Assembly (NCBI RefSeq): GCF_003253565.1
Contig: NZ_QKUF01000015.1
Span: 1-64,000 of the forward strand
Length of the DNA stretch: 64,000 nucleotides
Origin: Thermosporothrix hazakensis
GTDB taxonomy: Bacteria; Chloroflexota; Ktedonobacteria; Ktedonobacterales; Ktedonobacteraceae
Direction: 5' to 3'
Every line of letters begins with the position of its first letter. The first letter of the stretch is position 1. Made by a program: the position numbers and the translations under genes. Positions 26,566 to 36,003 of this stretch are shown in pieces. A model generated the notes under the pieces. It was not told where the DNA came from. It did no database searches and saw only the letters and a program-made list of their open reading frames with translations.

Positions 26566-27016
26566 CGGCTCTAAACACTCGATCCCTCTCTATTGGCGCT
26601 TCATACTAGATGGGAGAGGACGGTCAGCGGTATCTCCCCCGAAAAAAGAGCTTACAGGAAGGTTTCTGTCTTACAACAGCACATAGCATTGAATTCGCAT
26701 TCTTGCTTCAAATATAAGCGGTATTCAAGGAGTTGTCAATTCTAGAAAAGAACAGAAACGTCTCTTTCTATTGTAGAGTTAATCAGAGGAGACAATTGCA
26801 ATTATAAGCTCAACAACAAAGGAGAAGAGAAGCTGTCAGCTAAAGAGTGCCTGCCTCTCTAAACGGCATCCTCCTCATAGAATACGCTCTTTCAAGAAAG
26901 TCTTTCCATTGCACTTTTTCTGATCTATTTAGCAAATATTTATACTGATTATATCTAAAGAGAGACGACCGGGCGATAAAACTCTACGAATAACACAGCA
27001 ATGAAAGGAGTACAGT
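26566..27016. other. Divergent intergenic region
   Basis: AT-rich 450 bp between the receiver gene and the mechanosensitive-channel-like gene. Apart from the promoter at 26711-26739 no gene or clear structure is seen. AAAGGAG precedes the ATG at 27017. Confidence 0.5.
26711..26739 (-). promoter_or_regulatory. Promoter of the receiver gene
   Basis: Minus strand: -35 TTGACA (26739-26734), a 17-bp spacer and -10 TATATT (26716-26711). The leader to the ATG would be about 140 nt. Confidence 0.7.
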
Positions 27017-27856
27017 ATGCGTACAATCACAGATTGGGGAACAGCTATCTGGCAATCTTTTGTCAATGCGATGAACATGATTATCAGCTTCATCCCCAAA
27101 CTGATAGGCTTTCTAGTGATCCTGCTTGTTGGCTGGATCGTCGCTAAAGCGATCTCGAAAGCTGTGACCTGGCTGTGTCAACGCTTCAACGTCGAAGCCG
27201 CTGCCGACCGTATCGGACTTCATCAATTAGGCAGAAAAGCGAACATGCACATGGATGTCTCGGAAATACTGGGCAAAATTGTGTACTGGTTTGTTTTCTT
27301 AATTTTCCTGGTGCCTGCCTTTGACTCTCTCGGTCTGGGCTCGATCAGCAGCCTTCTTGGAACGATCGTTTCCTACATTCCTAACGTCTTTGTAGCCGTG
27401 ATACTGCTCTTCCTGGGTGGTTGGATCGGCACCATCGTTGCCGACGTCATCCGTAATACCACTGCCGTTAGCCGCATGGGAAATCCGAACATCTTTGCCA
27501 ATATTGCCCGTATCGCCATCATCTTCTTTGCTGCTATCGTCGCTCTCTATCAGCTTCGGATCGCACCGGCCATCCTTCAGACACTCTTTACCGCCATTGT
27601 CGGCGCGCTGGCCCTGGCATTTGGTCTGGCCTTCGGTCTGGGCGGACGAGAGAGTGCACAGCACTGGCTGCGCCGTGGAGAAGAGCAGCTTACTGCGGGG
27701 AGCAGCACAACGCCAACCGAGTCGAGAAAGCCAGGCGGGAACGCAGGGGGTGGAGGTCGTCTCCAGAGCGCTGCTTCCGCGCCAGCAGACGAGCAACTAC
27801 GAAAGGGAACCTTTACGCAGAAACCGTATAACGAAACCCCTCCCTACAAACAGTAA
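27017..27856 (+). CDS. MscS-type conserved TM-helix membrane protein
   Basis: A 279-residue protein with at least four hydrophobic helices. The repeated motif IPKLIGFLVILLVGWIVAKAISK and IPNVFVAVILLFLGGWIGTIVADVIR is that of the conserved TM helix found in small-conductance mechanosensitive channel relatives; it ends with FGLAFGLGGRESAQHWL, close to the MscS pore signature. A hydrophilic Gly/Ser/Pro-rich tail follows. The MscS beta-domain is missing, so it is a short relative rather than a standard MscS. It probably gates ions or osmolytes. Terminated at 27867-27900. Confidence 0.82.
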   Translation: MRTITDWGTAIWQSFVNAMNMIISFIPKLIGFLVILLVGWIVAKAISKAVTWLCQRFNVEAAADRIGLHQLGRKANMHMDVSEILGKIVYWFVFLIFLVPAFDSLGLGSISSLLGTIVSYIPNVFVAVILLFLGGWIGTIVADVIRNTTAVSRMGNPNIFANIARIAIIFFAAIVALYQLRIAPAILQTLFTAIVGALALAFGLAFGLGGRESAQHWLRRGEEQLTAGSSTTPTESRKPGGNAGGGGRLQSAASAPADEQLRKGTFTQKPYNETPPYKQ

Positions 27857-27866
27857 CGATCTGCCG

Positions 27867-27905
27867 GAAGAAGCTGGTTGCGTTCCAGCTTCTTCTTTTT
27901 ATTTT
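27867..27905 (+). terminator. Rho-independent terminator
   Basis: GAAGAAGCTGG (27867-27877) pairs with CCAGCTTCTTC (27885-27895), followed by TTTTTATTTT. It lies at the convergent junction with the sensor kinase gene. Confidence 0.92.
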
Positions 27906-29542
27906 GTGCGCCATTTCTGATACAGAGGCAGAGAAAACCAGAACGTTGAGCCTTTGCCCGGAACACTATCAACGCCCACACGCCCGTTATGATACTCAAT
28001 AATCTTTCCGGCAATATGGAGTCCCAACCCCAGACCGAGGCTTGAGCCATCTTGCACCCGTTCCGCCTGATAGAAACGTTCCCATATCTGTTCCTGCTCC
28101 TCAGGTGTTAGCCCCGGGCCCTGGTCGTGAACCAGCACAATCACCTGATCCTGCTCAAGCTGTACCTCAACGGTAACAGGGACCTCGGCCCCCGAAAACT
28201 TACAGGCATTCGACAGATAGTTCGTCAATACCTGCCCGATACGCGTGGGATCAATCCGAACCGGAACCGTCTCGACTCCTTCAGGAAGCCGCAATCTGAT
28301 TTCGCGTCTGCGTGTCCCCTGCTGTTGCTCCTCCACTTTCTGCTGAACAATCGGCAATAGGTCATGCTCTTCCAGCACCACTTTCAGTTTATTGGCCTGG
28401 ATCCGGGATACGTCCAGTAAATCACCCACCAGGCGATTCAGGACGGCAACCTGACGCTCGGCCCGATCGAGCAGATCAAGCGGGTTTGTCTGTCCACTGC
28501 CCGGCTTCTCTCCCCGCTTGCGCAACACTCGCTGAGCAAGCTGCACACTGGCCTTCACGGTCGTTAATGGCGTGCGCAACTCATGCCCGGCAATACCGAG
28601 AAACTCTTCCATGCGCTGCTGTGTGCGACGAATCTCTTTCTCGCTACGCTTCAGCTCGGTAATATCATGGGCCAACCCCACAACGCCCTCTAGCTTCCGA
28701 TGCGGGTTATAGACATAGAAGGGGGCAGCGCTAAAAGCCATATCACGCTCATTCCCGTCTACATCGATCCAGCGCACTGGCTGCTCAACAACAGTTTCCC
28801 CTTTGAAGGCACGCCCAATGGCCAGTTCGTCCGCCGTAAGTTTCTGACTCTCAGGCGAAACAATATGATAGGGCTGAATCAAGTCATCGGAATACCGCTT
28901 TGCTTCGATCTGCAAAGAGGGAAACATTGTCCTGGCCGCTCGATTCAGCAGAACTAACTTTTTCTCTGCATCGAAGATCATTAGTGCATCGGGGATGGCA
29001 TCAATCACCGTATTTAAAAGGGCACGTTCAGAGAGCAATGAGTCCCGCAACATCTCGGCAGTGCGTCGCTCACTCTCTTTGGTACTCGCCAGAATACTGA
29101 CACAAGCTCCAATCAAAACAAACAGGAAAGAGCCCATCACACCACGTGGCTCAATTGGTAAGGTATTGGTAGAAGGGGTCAGCATCACAAACAGAAGCAG
29201 TGCTCCCAGCACTGTCGTAATCAATCCCGGGCCGGCTCCCCAGTTCAGTGCAACAAAGACAACCAGCAGGGTAAAAGGAAGACTGGGGAAGAATGCGCCG
29301 GGAAGCGTTTGCAAGAGCAACAACAGCAGCGCCAGCCCCGCCAGGAGAACTACCGGCACAAAATAGCAGGCCAGCGGCCCCCGCAGATAGCGCGGCACCC
29401 ATACAGGAGCAAACGTATGAAGAGAAAACCAGGAAAGAACCCGTGCAGGCATACTCGCAATCTTCCTTCTCTGTCGTGTTATCACGTTTCTCCTGGTGAA
29501 ATAATCGTGCGCCGCCTCGTTACTCTGACCCTCTATCGCCAT
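27899..29542 (-). CDS. Membrane sensor histidine kinase with PAS domain
   Basis: About 547 residues from the ATG at 29542 (AGGAGGAG upstream). Order: three to four TM helices of DUF4118/KdpD type (about 50-165), a PAS domain (IDAIPDALMIFDAEKKLVLLNRAA onward, about 190-300), HisKA with the phospho-accepting His in GIAGHELRTPL, and HATPase_c with N-box LSNACKFS, G1 VHDQGPGL and G2 SLGLGLGLHIA. It autophosphorylates in response to a membrane or cytoplasmic signal. No response regulator with output domain is adjacent. Confidence 0.93.
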   Translation of the reverse strand: MAIEGQSNEAAHDYFTRRNVITRQRRKIASMPARVLSWFSLHTFAPVWVPRYLRGPLACYFVPVVLLAGLALLLLLLQTLPGAFFPSLPFTLLVVFVALNWGAGPGLITTVLGALLLFVMLTPSTNTLPIEPRGVMGSFLFVLIGACVSILASTKESERRTAEMLRDSLLSERALLNTVIDAIPDALMIFDAEKKLVLLNRAARTMFPSLQIEAKRYSDDLIQPYHIVSPESQKLTADELAIGRAFKGETVVEQPVRWIDVDGNERDMAFSAAPFYVYNPHRKLEGVVGLAHDITELKRSEKEIRRTQQRMEEFLGIAGHELRTPLTTVKASVQLAQRVLRKRGEKPGSGQTNPLDLLDRAERQVAVLNRLVGDLLDVSRIQANKLKVVLEEHDLLPIVQQKVEEQQQGTRRREIRLRLPEGVETVPVRIDPTRIGQVLTNYLSNACKFSGAEVPVTVEVQLEQDQVIVLVHDQGPGLTPEEQEQIWERFYQAERVQDGSSLGLGLGLHIAGKIIEYHNGRVGVDSVPGKGSTFWFSLPLYQKWRTK

Positions 29543-29731
29543 GTTTTTGACTCCTCCTGGAACTGAGAAGATCCCGCTTCGCGCCCACATAAGCCCTGTC
29601 TCGCTTTTACCTCAACGGGAACTCACATATAATACGGGCGTGCTTGCTAATCCGTTGAGCATAGCTTCACGGTACCAGGAGAGGAGTGCGACCCTTGTAG
29701 ACGCACCCCCCACTTCTCCTCATCTTTTGCT

Positions 29732-30481
29732 TTAGGGCCAACTCGTTTCGGTAAACGGCGTAATCAACGCCTCCTGTAAGGCCGAGTTAGCCGGAACCTG
29801 CGTGGCAAAAACAATCAGTTCAGCCACATTTGCCGGATCCTGCAAGTTTCGTTCTTCCGGCATGGGAATTCCCTGTTCGGCGAAGCGATCAAAGAAATGA
29901 GTCTTCATGCCGCCTGGAATAATAGTCGTAACACGAATCCCGTGCTCACGGCCCTCGACTCCCAGACCTCGACTAAATCCGACCAGCCCCCACTTGGAGG
30001 CATGATAGGCTGATGCATTGGCCCAGGCACGGGTGGCCGCCGTTGAAGCAACATTGACAATATGCCCGCTCTTCTGGCGCTGCATATGCGGGAGTGCCGC
30101 CTTCGCGAAGAGAAACGGGCCACGCAGATTGATCGAGATAACCTGATCCCACTGTTCCACACTCATATCAGCGACCGAAAGGGTATGGTCGATTGCCGCA
30201 CAATTGACAACAATATCCAGACGCCCAAAGCGCTCTACAGCAGCCTGTACTGTCTCAAAAACAGCCGCTGCATTACTGACATCACACGGAAAAGCCGCCA
30301 CTCTCCCATCTTGTTGCTGAACTACAGCACATACACTTTCAAGATCTTTTTGCTTGATATCGACACACGCAACCATACACCCCTGCTCGGCAAATGCATG
30401 TGCGGTCGCTTCACCCAGACCGCTTCCGGCTCCAGTCACCAACACCACTTTATCGCGCAGTGAAATCGGTTCTACTCCCAT
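29732..30481 (-). CDS. Short-chain dehydrogenase/reductase
   Basis: A 249-residue classical SDR. It has the NAD(P) loop VTGAGSGLGEATA, DIK after strand 2 (suggesting NAD), NCAAIDH, the catalytic Ser/Tyr/Lys set in NVASTAATRAW and YHASKWG. Start at 30481 is chosen for AGAGGAA upstream; it begins 1 bp beyond the GT2 stop. It is the last gene of the heptose/glycosyltransferase operon. It is a 3-oxoacyl-ACP-reductase-like SDR, not the extended SDR HldD, so it probably is not the missing heptose epimerase. Substrate unknown. Confidence 0.88.
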   Translation of the reverse strand: MGVEPISLRDKVVLVTGAGSGLGEATAHAFAEQGCMVACVDIKQKDLESVCAVVQQQDGRVAAFPCDVSNAAAVFETVQAAVERFGRLDIVVNCAAIDHTLSVADMSVEQWDQVISINLRGPFLFAKAALPHMQRQKSGHIVNVASTAATRAWANASAYHASKWGLVGFSRGLGVEGREHGIRVTTIIPGGMKTHFFDRFAEQGIPMPEERNLQDPANVAELIVFATQVPANSALQEALITPFTETSWP

Positions 30482-30482
30482 A

Positions 30483-31367
30483 TTAATTCCTCTTTTCTCC
30501 TCTTTTTGCATAGCGGTTCTTTATAGTAGAGATTGGTGTCAATTCACCGATCTCTTCCAGTAGTTCAGCAAACAGTTCGGTTGCATTGTGGCTTCGATCC
30601 GCTACAGAGGTAGGCAATCCCAGATGATACGTGCCGCTCGGAAGAATACCACAACCTCCGTACTTCCGAATTAGCAGGAATTGCACAACCACTTCTTCTC
30701 CTGCATGATTCACTGGCAGACGCTTCCACCAGGAAAACCCACCTACGCTCAGCAGCTTGGCACGTTCAAAAAGCACATTGGCCCCGCCAACCCACGCAAC
30801 CTTGTACCGTACCGTCTCCCCATTGTGGACAAGCTGCTGTTCCAGGTGAAGCGGATTCGCCGCGTTATTCACAAGATGGCGATCCCAGGGCAGATTCTCA
30901 GGAGTGAATTGCTCCGGCCTGACGGGGCCCTCCCAGAGCTCGATATGCTGCTGATGGGGGCGATAATCATCCAGGTAGCCAAGCCCGGTCGCGGGGCAGC
31001 CAACAAAGCCGCACCCTTCCTGTTGCAATACGGAAAGCATCCGCTCCATGACGGTTGGCTCCAGCAGCACATCATCATCAATAAAATGGACATAAGGTGC
31101 GCTGCTCTGTTCAAGCAGAAATTGACGCTGCTCTGCCATGCCTCGTTTCTCCGGATGGCGCAACAGCGTGACCTGGTGCCCACGCCAGCGCAGCGCCCGG
31201 ACAATCGTCTGTATCTCCTCACTGTCCAGAAAACAGGCCTCCTCCTCTGTCTGATCAGAGATAAAGATATTGAAATCCTGAAATGTCTGCCCGAACAGGC
31301 TGGTCAGCACAACCGCCAGACCAGTCTTGCGTCGATAGGTCGGTATCAAGACATCTACCAGAGCCAT
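30483..31367 (-). CDS. Glycosyltransferase family 2
   Basis: A 294-residue GT-A enzyme. VDVLIPTYRRKTGLAVVLTSL opens the fold, FIDDDVLLEPTVMERML carries the metal-binding DxD, and WVGGANVLFERAKLLSVGGF is the acceptor loop typical of family 2. No TM segments, so it works in the cytoplasm on a lipid- or protein-linked acceptor. It overlaps no gene but has 5 bp to the upstream GT4 and 1 bp to the downstream SDR, as in one operon. Confidence 0.88.
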   Translation of the reverse strand: MALVDVLIPTYRRKTGLAVVLTSLFGQTFQDFNIFISDQTEEEACFLDSEEIQTIVRALRWRGHQVTLLRHPEKRGMAEQRQFLLEQSSAPYVHFIDDDVLLEPTVMERMLSVLQQEGCGFVGCPATGLGYLDDYRPHQQHIELWEGPVRPEQFTPENLPWDRHLVNNAANPLHLEQQLVHNGETVRYKVAWVGGANVLFERAKLLSVGGFSWWKRLPVNHAGEEVVVQFLLIRKYGGCGILPSGTYHLGLPTSVADRSHNATELFAELLEEIGELTPISTIKNRYAKRGEKRN

Positions 31368-31372
31368 TCGCG

Positions 31373-32692
31373 TTACCTCCTGCTAGAAGCCCGGGTTATC
31401 GTCGATACGGGCTGCCGCCATTCCTGCAACAGCGCTTGATACAGCTCCGCCGTGCGCCGAGCGGCAACCGGCCAGGTAAACTCACGCTCAACTCGCTGGC
31501 GGGCAGCCTCTCCCATGCGTTCACACAATGCCCGATCCTTGAACAATTGATACAGACGCTCAGCCAGTGCAGCGGGATCACGTGGCGGAACCAGTAACCC
31601 GGTTTCGCCATCGGCAATCGTAAAGGTAATGCCGCCAACCGCCGAACCGATTACCGGACGTCCGCAAGCCTGCCCCTCAAGCGGAGTCAGCCCGAACGGC
31701 TCATACCAGGGAGTCGTAACCGCAACGTCGCCTGCACAGTAGTAGTAGCGCAACACCTCCGGCTGCCGTTTCCCGACAAAGACGACTCGATCCGCAACCC
31801 CCAGTTCAGCAGCCAGTTCCTGTAACGCCCCGATCTCTGGAGTCAGTGGAGGATCTGGCTCCATTGACTCGCCCCCTACAAGCACCAGTTTGACAGAAGG
31901 AAGCGGTCCATGCTCATGCAGCAGGATCGCAAGCGCACGCACAATATTTCGTGCATCCTTGCGGGGCAGCATGCGACCAACATAGACAATCACAAAGTCA
32001 TCGCTGTGCAGTTCACAGGTTACACGACGGCGGGCCTCTTCGCGGTTCACCGGGTAGAACAGGGAGGTATTGACCGCTGAGGGAATCATCACTATTTTGG
32101 CGGGATCAGCCCTATAATCTTCAATCAGTTCGTGTTGTTCCCCGGGACACTGGGCAATCAAACGATCAACACGCTGGATAATTTCATGCTCTACCTGGAT
32201 ACGCTCGCTCGGACTGGTATCCGCCTCCTGTTGATGGCGGCGCTTGGTGATCCCCATCGCATGAAAGATCTGGACAGCGGGAATTCGTAGCCGCTCACGG
32301 AGCTCTGCCGCGACCCAACCGGAGAGCCAGAAATTGCTATGGATCAGATCATAGTGCGTGCCGCTCCGCTCCTGAAAACGCAGAAAAGCATCGCGGAACT
32401 CTGGCATCAACGGCCAGAGCTCGTCTTTCAGCAAGAAGGTAGCCGGACCCGCTGTCAGATGGATTACCCGCACGCCCGGCGCCCATTCGATCACTTCTGG
32501 TGTATCCGGGTTATCACGCCGGGTAAACACATCCACGGTATAGCCCAGTTGCGCCAGGTTTCGGCTGATCTCATCAACGTAGACGTTCTGCCCACCCGCA
32601 TCAACACCTCCAAGAAGGGCAGTGGGATCGGCATGTTCACTGAGAAAAGCAACGCGTCTCGACTTCCCCATAACACATTCTTCCTCTCTCAT
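31373..32692 (-). CDS. Glycosyltransferase family 4 (sucrose-phosphate-synthase/MshA-like)
   Basis: A 439-residue GT-B enzyme. N-terminal RVAFLSEHADP and GGVDAGGQNVYVDEISRNLAQLGY match the GT4 subgroup with MshA and sucrose-phosphate synthase; C-terminal VYVGRMLPRKDARNIV and EPFGLTPLEGQACGRPVIGSAVGGI carry the nucleotide-sugar site (E-x7-E). The upstream gene's TGA overlaps its ATG (ATGA, 32692-32689), supporting this start; an ATG at 32671 is the alternative. Likely adds a hexose or heptose to the glycan made by this operon. Confidence 0.9.
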   Translation of the reverse strand: MREEECVMGKSRRVAFLSEHADPTALLGGVDAGGQNVYVDEISRNLAQLGYTVDVFTRRDNPDTPEVIEWAPGVRVIHLTAGPATFLLKDELWPLMPEFRDAFLRFQERSGTHYDLIHSNFWLSGWVAAELRERLRIPAVQIFHAMGITKRRHQQEADTSPSERIQVEHEIIQRVDRLIAQCPGEQHELIEDYRADPAKIVMIPSAVNTSLFYPVNREEARRRVTCELHSDDFVIVYVGRMLPRKDARNIVRALAILLHEHGPLPSVKLVLVGGESMEPDPPLTPEIGALQELAAELGVADRVVFVGKRQPEVLRYYYCAGDVAVTTPWYEPFGLTPLEGQACGRPVIGSAVGGITFTIADGETGLLVPPRDPAALAERLYQLFKDRALCERMGEAARQRVEREFTWPVAARRTAELYQALLQEWRQPVSTITRASSRR

Positions 32693-33666
32693 AGGGAGAC
32701 TACCGGGATTGTCTTCTTTCCAGAATCCAGAACCCGCTCAAAGGCCGCATTCCAAGCATGAGTAAAACGTTTCAAACTGAAGCGCTCCTGAGCGATCGCC
32801 CGGGCACGCGCCCCGATCTCGCGCGCGAGCGACGGCGAACGAAGCAGCTCCTGCATAATCGTGACCAACTCATCAACATTACAGGAGATAAAACCACTCT
32901 TGCCGTGTTCTATAACGGTGGGGAGCTCGGTTGTTGCCAGCGCCACGACCGGCATACCCAGCGTCATTGCCTCAATCACAGCCAGCGGCAAGCTTGTATA
33001 GCGAATAGGGCTGAAGAGGAAGCGGTATTGCGCCACCAGGCGATGCAAATCACGATAGGGCACATCACCGAGTCCCCCCAGTTCCTCCGTCTGCATCCCT
33101 GCCGCATCCAGCGGGATCCGCTCACGCACCTGCTGGAAAATGTCATACCCGGCAATACGAGGACGCTTCTGCATCCCGTTAATCACCGTGATGCCGCGCT
33201 CGATCTCGCCTGTATAGTGAGCAGAAGGATCGATCGCCACGCTATGCTCGATCACCATCGTGGGAGTTCGTCCGTTATCCCACATCAGGTGGTTATAGTG
33301 CGTGACATGGACCAGCAGCACCGAGGGATCATCAATCGGATGCTTTGTATCACAGGCGTGTGGCTTTGGTGTATTATGCTCAAGGTAGATTTTCGGTAAA
33401 CGGCGCTGAGCCGGGCTCAGAATCTCCTCCTGATCTTCATAGTAGTTCTTCGGGGTCTGGAAGATAATCAGGTCAAGATCCAGATTCCGCACCTCTTCCG
33501 CCGGAACCTCATGCACAGAGTCGGGCAGGTCAAAAGTCGGCCCTCGCCCACCATAGCCCTCCGGTCTGCCAGGCTTTACAGGCAGGTACCATTCATGTGG
33601 AATACGAGCCAGCGCATTGAGATAACTTCCATGAATATGCCAGATCAAAATCTTTAAGCGTTTCAT
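32689..33666 (-). CDS. GT-B glycosyltransferase
   Basis: A 325-residue enzyme. The N-terminal half (KILIWHIHGSYLNALARIPHEWYLPVKPGRPEGYGG) resembles glycan-transferases that begin with an H-x-H-G-S loop, and the C-terminal half has the site YTSLPLAVIEAMTLGMPVVALATTELP, with E-A in place of the usual E-x7-E pair. It lies in the operon with a 4-bp overlap to the GT4 gene and 23 bp after the GT9 gene. Donor unknown; ADP-heptose or another nucleotide sugar is possible. Confidence 0.82.
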   Translation of the reverse strand: MKRLKILIWHIHGSYLNALARIPHEWYLPVKPGRPEGYGGRGPTFDLPDSVHEVPAEEVRNLDLDLIIFQTPKNYYEDQEEILSPAQRRLPKIYLEHNTPKPHACDTKHPIDDPSVLLVHVTHYNHLMWDNGRTPTMVIEHSVAIDPSAHYTGEIERGITVINGMQKRPRIAGYDIFQQVRERIPLDAAGMQTEELGGLGDVPYRDLHRLVAQYRFLFSPIRYTSLPLAVIEAMTLGMPVVALATTELPTVIEHGKSGFISCNVDELVTIMQELLRSPSLAREIGARARAIAQERFSLKRFTHAWNAAFERVLDSGKKTIPVVSL

Positions 33667-33689
33667 AGCATCCTCATCATTTCTGCTCT

Positions 33690-34826
33690 TTATGAATGAA
33701 CTTGAACCGGTGACCGCAGCGCAGGTGCCGCAGCGCGAAGCTGTCTTTCAGCCAGATCAAACACCCGGGCGGGATCGAGCCAGCGCATACAGCGATGATC
33801 GATCGGGCAGGACCAGTAGCTACAGGGACTGCACACGACTGGACGCCGAACCAGCTTATGTTTTTCCTGGTCCAGCGGCTGCCAGCGATGATAGTCGGCA
33901 GGCCCGAAAAGCGTAATTGAGGGACAATTAACCGCATAGGCAATATGAGCAGGACCGGTATCATTCGTGATAAACAGGTCCAGCTTACTGAGCAGCGCCC
34001 CTAACGCGCCAAGAGAGGTCTGCCCCACCAGCGAGATAGGGTGTGTCTGCATCAGGGCAGCCACCGTCGCAACGGTCTCTTCTTCACCCTGGCTTCCTGT
34101 CAACAGGATTTGCGCCTGACAAGTTCTGGCAAGCATATCACCAACCCGGGCAAAATACTCGGCGGGCCAGCGCCTGGCCGAAGGTCGAGCGCCTGTATGC
34201 AGCGCGATCCAGGGGCGTTCGGCTCGGGGCAAGGCCCGCAACAAAGCCGTTGCCTCCGCGTGATCCTGTTCGTACAGAGGGAACTCCAGCCAGGGATCAA
34301 GCCGCTGACAACCAAGTATTGCAGCGAGACCCAGGTTACGGTAAATCTCATGCACATCATCGGGATAGGGAGCCCCTACGGTCAGTCCCTCAGGTTTCCC
34401 GTATGCTGGATCATAGTAGCCCACAGTGACCTCTGCCCGAAATTCTAGTGCCAGCGCATCGCTTGTTCGCCCGTTTCCATGCATCTGAATGACCAGATCA
34501 TAGCCATATGCCTGCTGTGCTCGCAGAAACGCCTGCGACCGGGTCTCTTCATAAGACACCTCTTGAATGCCAGGGTAGCCCTGAAACTCGACAAAGCGAT
34601 CAAGGTAGCGCTGAAAACGCCGCACAAACTCCTTCGCCCACGGCAGCCCGACCAGTGTGATTTCAGCCTGCGGAAAGCGATGGCGAATAGCCCGCAGCGC
34701 TGGAACCGCAACCAGCAAATCCCCCACGCTGAGCGCTCGAAAAATTGCAATACGACGCGGCTGCCATACTGGTGGAAGCTGCTCCCGCTGCAGGCATGCA
34801 AGCAGCTCAGACCCGGTTCGCGACAT
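33690..34826 (-). CDS. Glycosyltransferase family 9 (heptosyltransferase-like), copy 1
   Basis: A 378-residue GT9 enzyme, like WaaC/WaaF/WaaQ. Markers are FRALSVGDLLVAVPALRAIRHRFPQAEITLVGLPWA at the N-terminus (the D-x-L-x-x-x-P-A region that binds the acceptor), PWIALHTGARPSARRWP, and LFITNDTGPAHIAYAV, the ADP-heptose site. C-terminal Cys residues (CSPCSYWSCPIDHRCM) recall similar clusters in the GT9 next door. It overlaps the upstream GT9 gene by 20 bp. It should transfer heptose from ADP-heptose, fitting the gmhA-gmhB-hldE genes of the same operon. Confidence 0.9.
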   Translation of the reverse strand: MSRTGSELLACLQREQLPPVWQPRRIAIFRALSVGDLLVAVPALRAIRHRFPQAEITLVGLPWAKEFVRRFQRYLDRFVEFQGYPGIQEVSYEETRSQAFLRAQQAYGYDLVIQMHGNGRTSDALALEFRAEVTVGYYDPAYGKPEGLTVGAPYPDDVHEIYRNLGLAAILGCQRLDPWLEFPLYEQDHAEATALLRALPRAERPWIALHTGARPSARRWPAEYFARVGDMLARTCQAQILLTGSQGEEETVATVAALMQTHPISLVGQTSLGALGALLSKLDLFITNDTGPAHIAYAVNCPSITLFGPADYHRWQPLDQEKHKLVRRPVVCSPCSYWSCPIDHRCMRWLDPARVFDLAERQLRAAAPALRSPVQVHS

Positions 34827-36003
34827 GGTTCCCTCCTTTCACGCTCTCAAGCAGCGTCTCCTCATCAAGCGGCGCACCAGTAAGCAGTTCATTGGCTGCC
34901 ATCACAACCTGTTCAGGCGAGACCAGCCGCAAACACTCATGCTGATACGGGCAGATCCGGCTATAACAGATCCGGCAAGGGACATCATGATAGAGGAGCC
35001 GATGCGCCACCCGCCACGGTCCCCACTGTTCGGGCGGATTCGTCAGGGCAAAGAGCGCCACCACCGGCGTCTTGACCGCAGCCGAAATATGCATTGGGCC
35101 AGTATTATTGGTTACGGTCAACGCAGCTTGCTGAATTAAGGCACAGAGCTGATCGAACGGAAGCACGCCAGCCAGAGGCAGCACCGAGGCCCTGTTCTCA
35201 GGCGCGACCTGACATACAATGCCCTCCACAAGTTCCTGTTCCTCCGGCCCACCTGTGACCGCCACAAAGACCTGCAAGCGCTCTATCAGCAAATTGATGA
35301 CCTGCGCATACATCTCAGGGGGATACGTTCGGGCTGGCATACTGCACCCGGGATGTACCACAATGAAAGGGCGTCCCTGTAGAAGCGGCGAGAGACGCTG
35401 CTGTATCTCCTCGCGAGCAGACTGCGGCACACGTAACACTAGATCCTGTTCTTGCGTTGTCATGCCAATCGAGCTCACCAGATCAAGACCACGCTGCACC
35501 TCATGCATCATGCGTTCCGGGTGCTTATGACGTGTGGTCAGCAGAGAGCCGGGGCCATCAATTGAGGCGGCAACCCGCAAGGGAATCTCGACCAGATAGC
35601 AGAGATAGGCTGCCGGGAGCGAGCTCTGTCGGAAAGAGGTAAAGATGATCGCTCCATCAAAGCGCTCTTCTTTGAGGCGGGCAATCATCCGCTGCTCACG
35701 TTCCGCATCAAGCGGTAGTTTGTGCCAGGGGTCCATCCAGGGGGCCTGATAGACCAGCACAGAATCAAGATCCGGGTCTAAACGGCCCACCTGCGCACCA
35801 ACCGGACCCGCCAGAAGTGTGATTGAGGCGTGTGGAAGTGCCTGTCTGACAGCATGAAAGGCCGGCGTCATCAATAAGACATCGCCCAGATTATCCAGCC
35901 GCACAAGTAATACCTTGCGGACTGAACGCCAGCGCTCATCAAGCATAGCATTTTCTCTTCCGTGATATGTTTCCATCGATAAGCCAGCCCTCTCTTTTCT
36001 CAT
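34807..36003 (-). CDS. Glycosyltransferase family 9 (heptosyltransferase-like), copy 2
   Basis: A 398-residue GT9 enzyme. It has VLLVRLDNLGDVLLMTPAFHAVRQALPHASITLLAGP, PFIVVHPGCSMPARTYPPE and LTVTNNTGPMHISAAVKTPVVALF, the last being the ADP-heptose-binding region. A Cys-rich segment (CRICYSRICPYQHECL) near the C-terminus may bind a metal. It overlaps hldE by 4 bp (ATGA) and the next GT9 by 20 bp. The two GT9 proteins are diverged from each other, so two distinct heptose linkages are likely. Confidence 0.9.
   Translation of the reverse strand: MRKERAGLSMETYHGRENAMLDERWRSVRKVLLVRLDNLGDVLLMTPAFHAVRQALPHASITLLAGPVGAQVGRLDPDLDSVLVYQAPWMDPWHKLPLDAEREQRMIARLKEERFDGAIIFTSFRQSSLPAAYLCYLVEIPLRVAASIDGPGSLLTTRHKHPERMMHEVQRGLDLVSSIGMTTQEQDLVLRVPQSAREEIQQRLSPLLQGRPFIVVHPGCSMPARTYPPEMYAQVINLLIERLQVFVAVTGGPEEQELVEGIVCQVAPENRASVLPLAGVLPFDQLCALIQQAALTVTNNTGPMHISAAVKTPVVALFALTNPPEQWGPWRVAHRLLYHDVPCRICYSRICPYQHECLRLVSPEQVVMAANELLTGAPLDEETLLESVKGGNHVANRV

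Noticed and set aside
29732..30481. SDR as HldD epimerase of the heptose pathway
   Set aside because: It is a classical 250-residue SDR with ketoacyl-reductase-like motifs, not the extended SDR that HldD requires.
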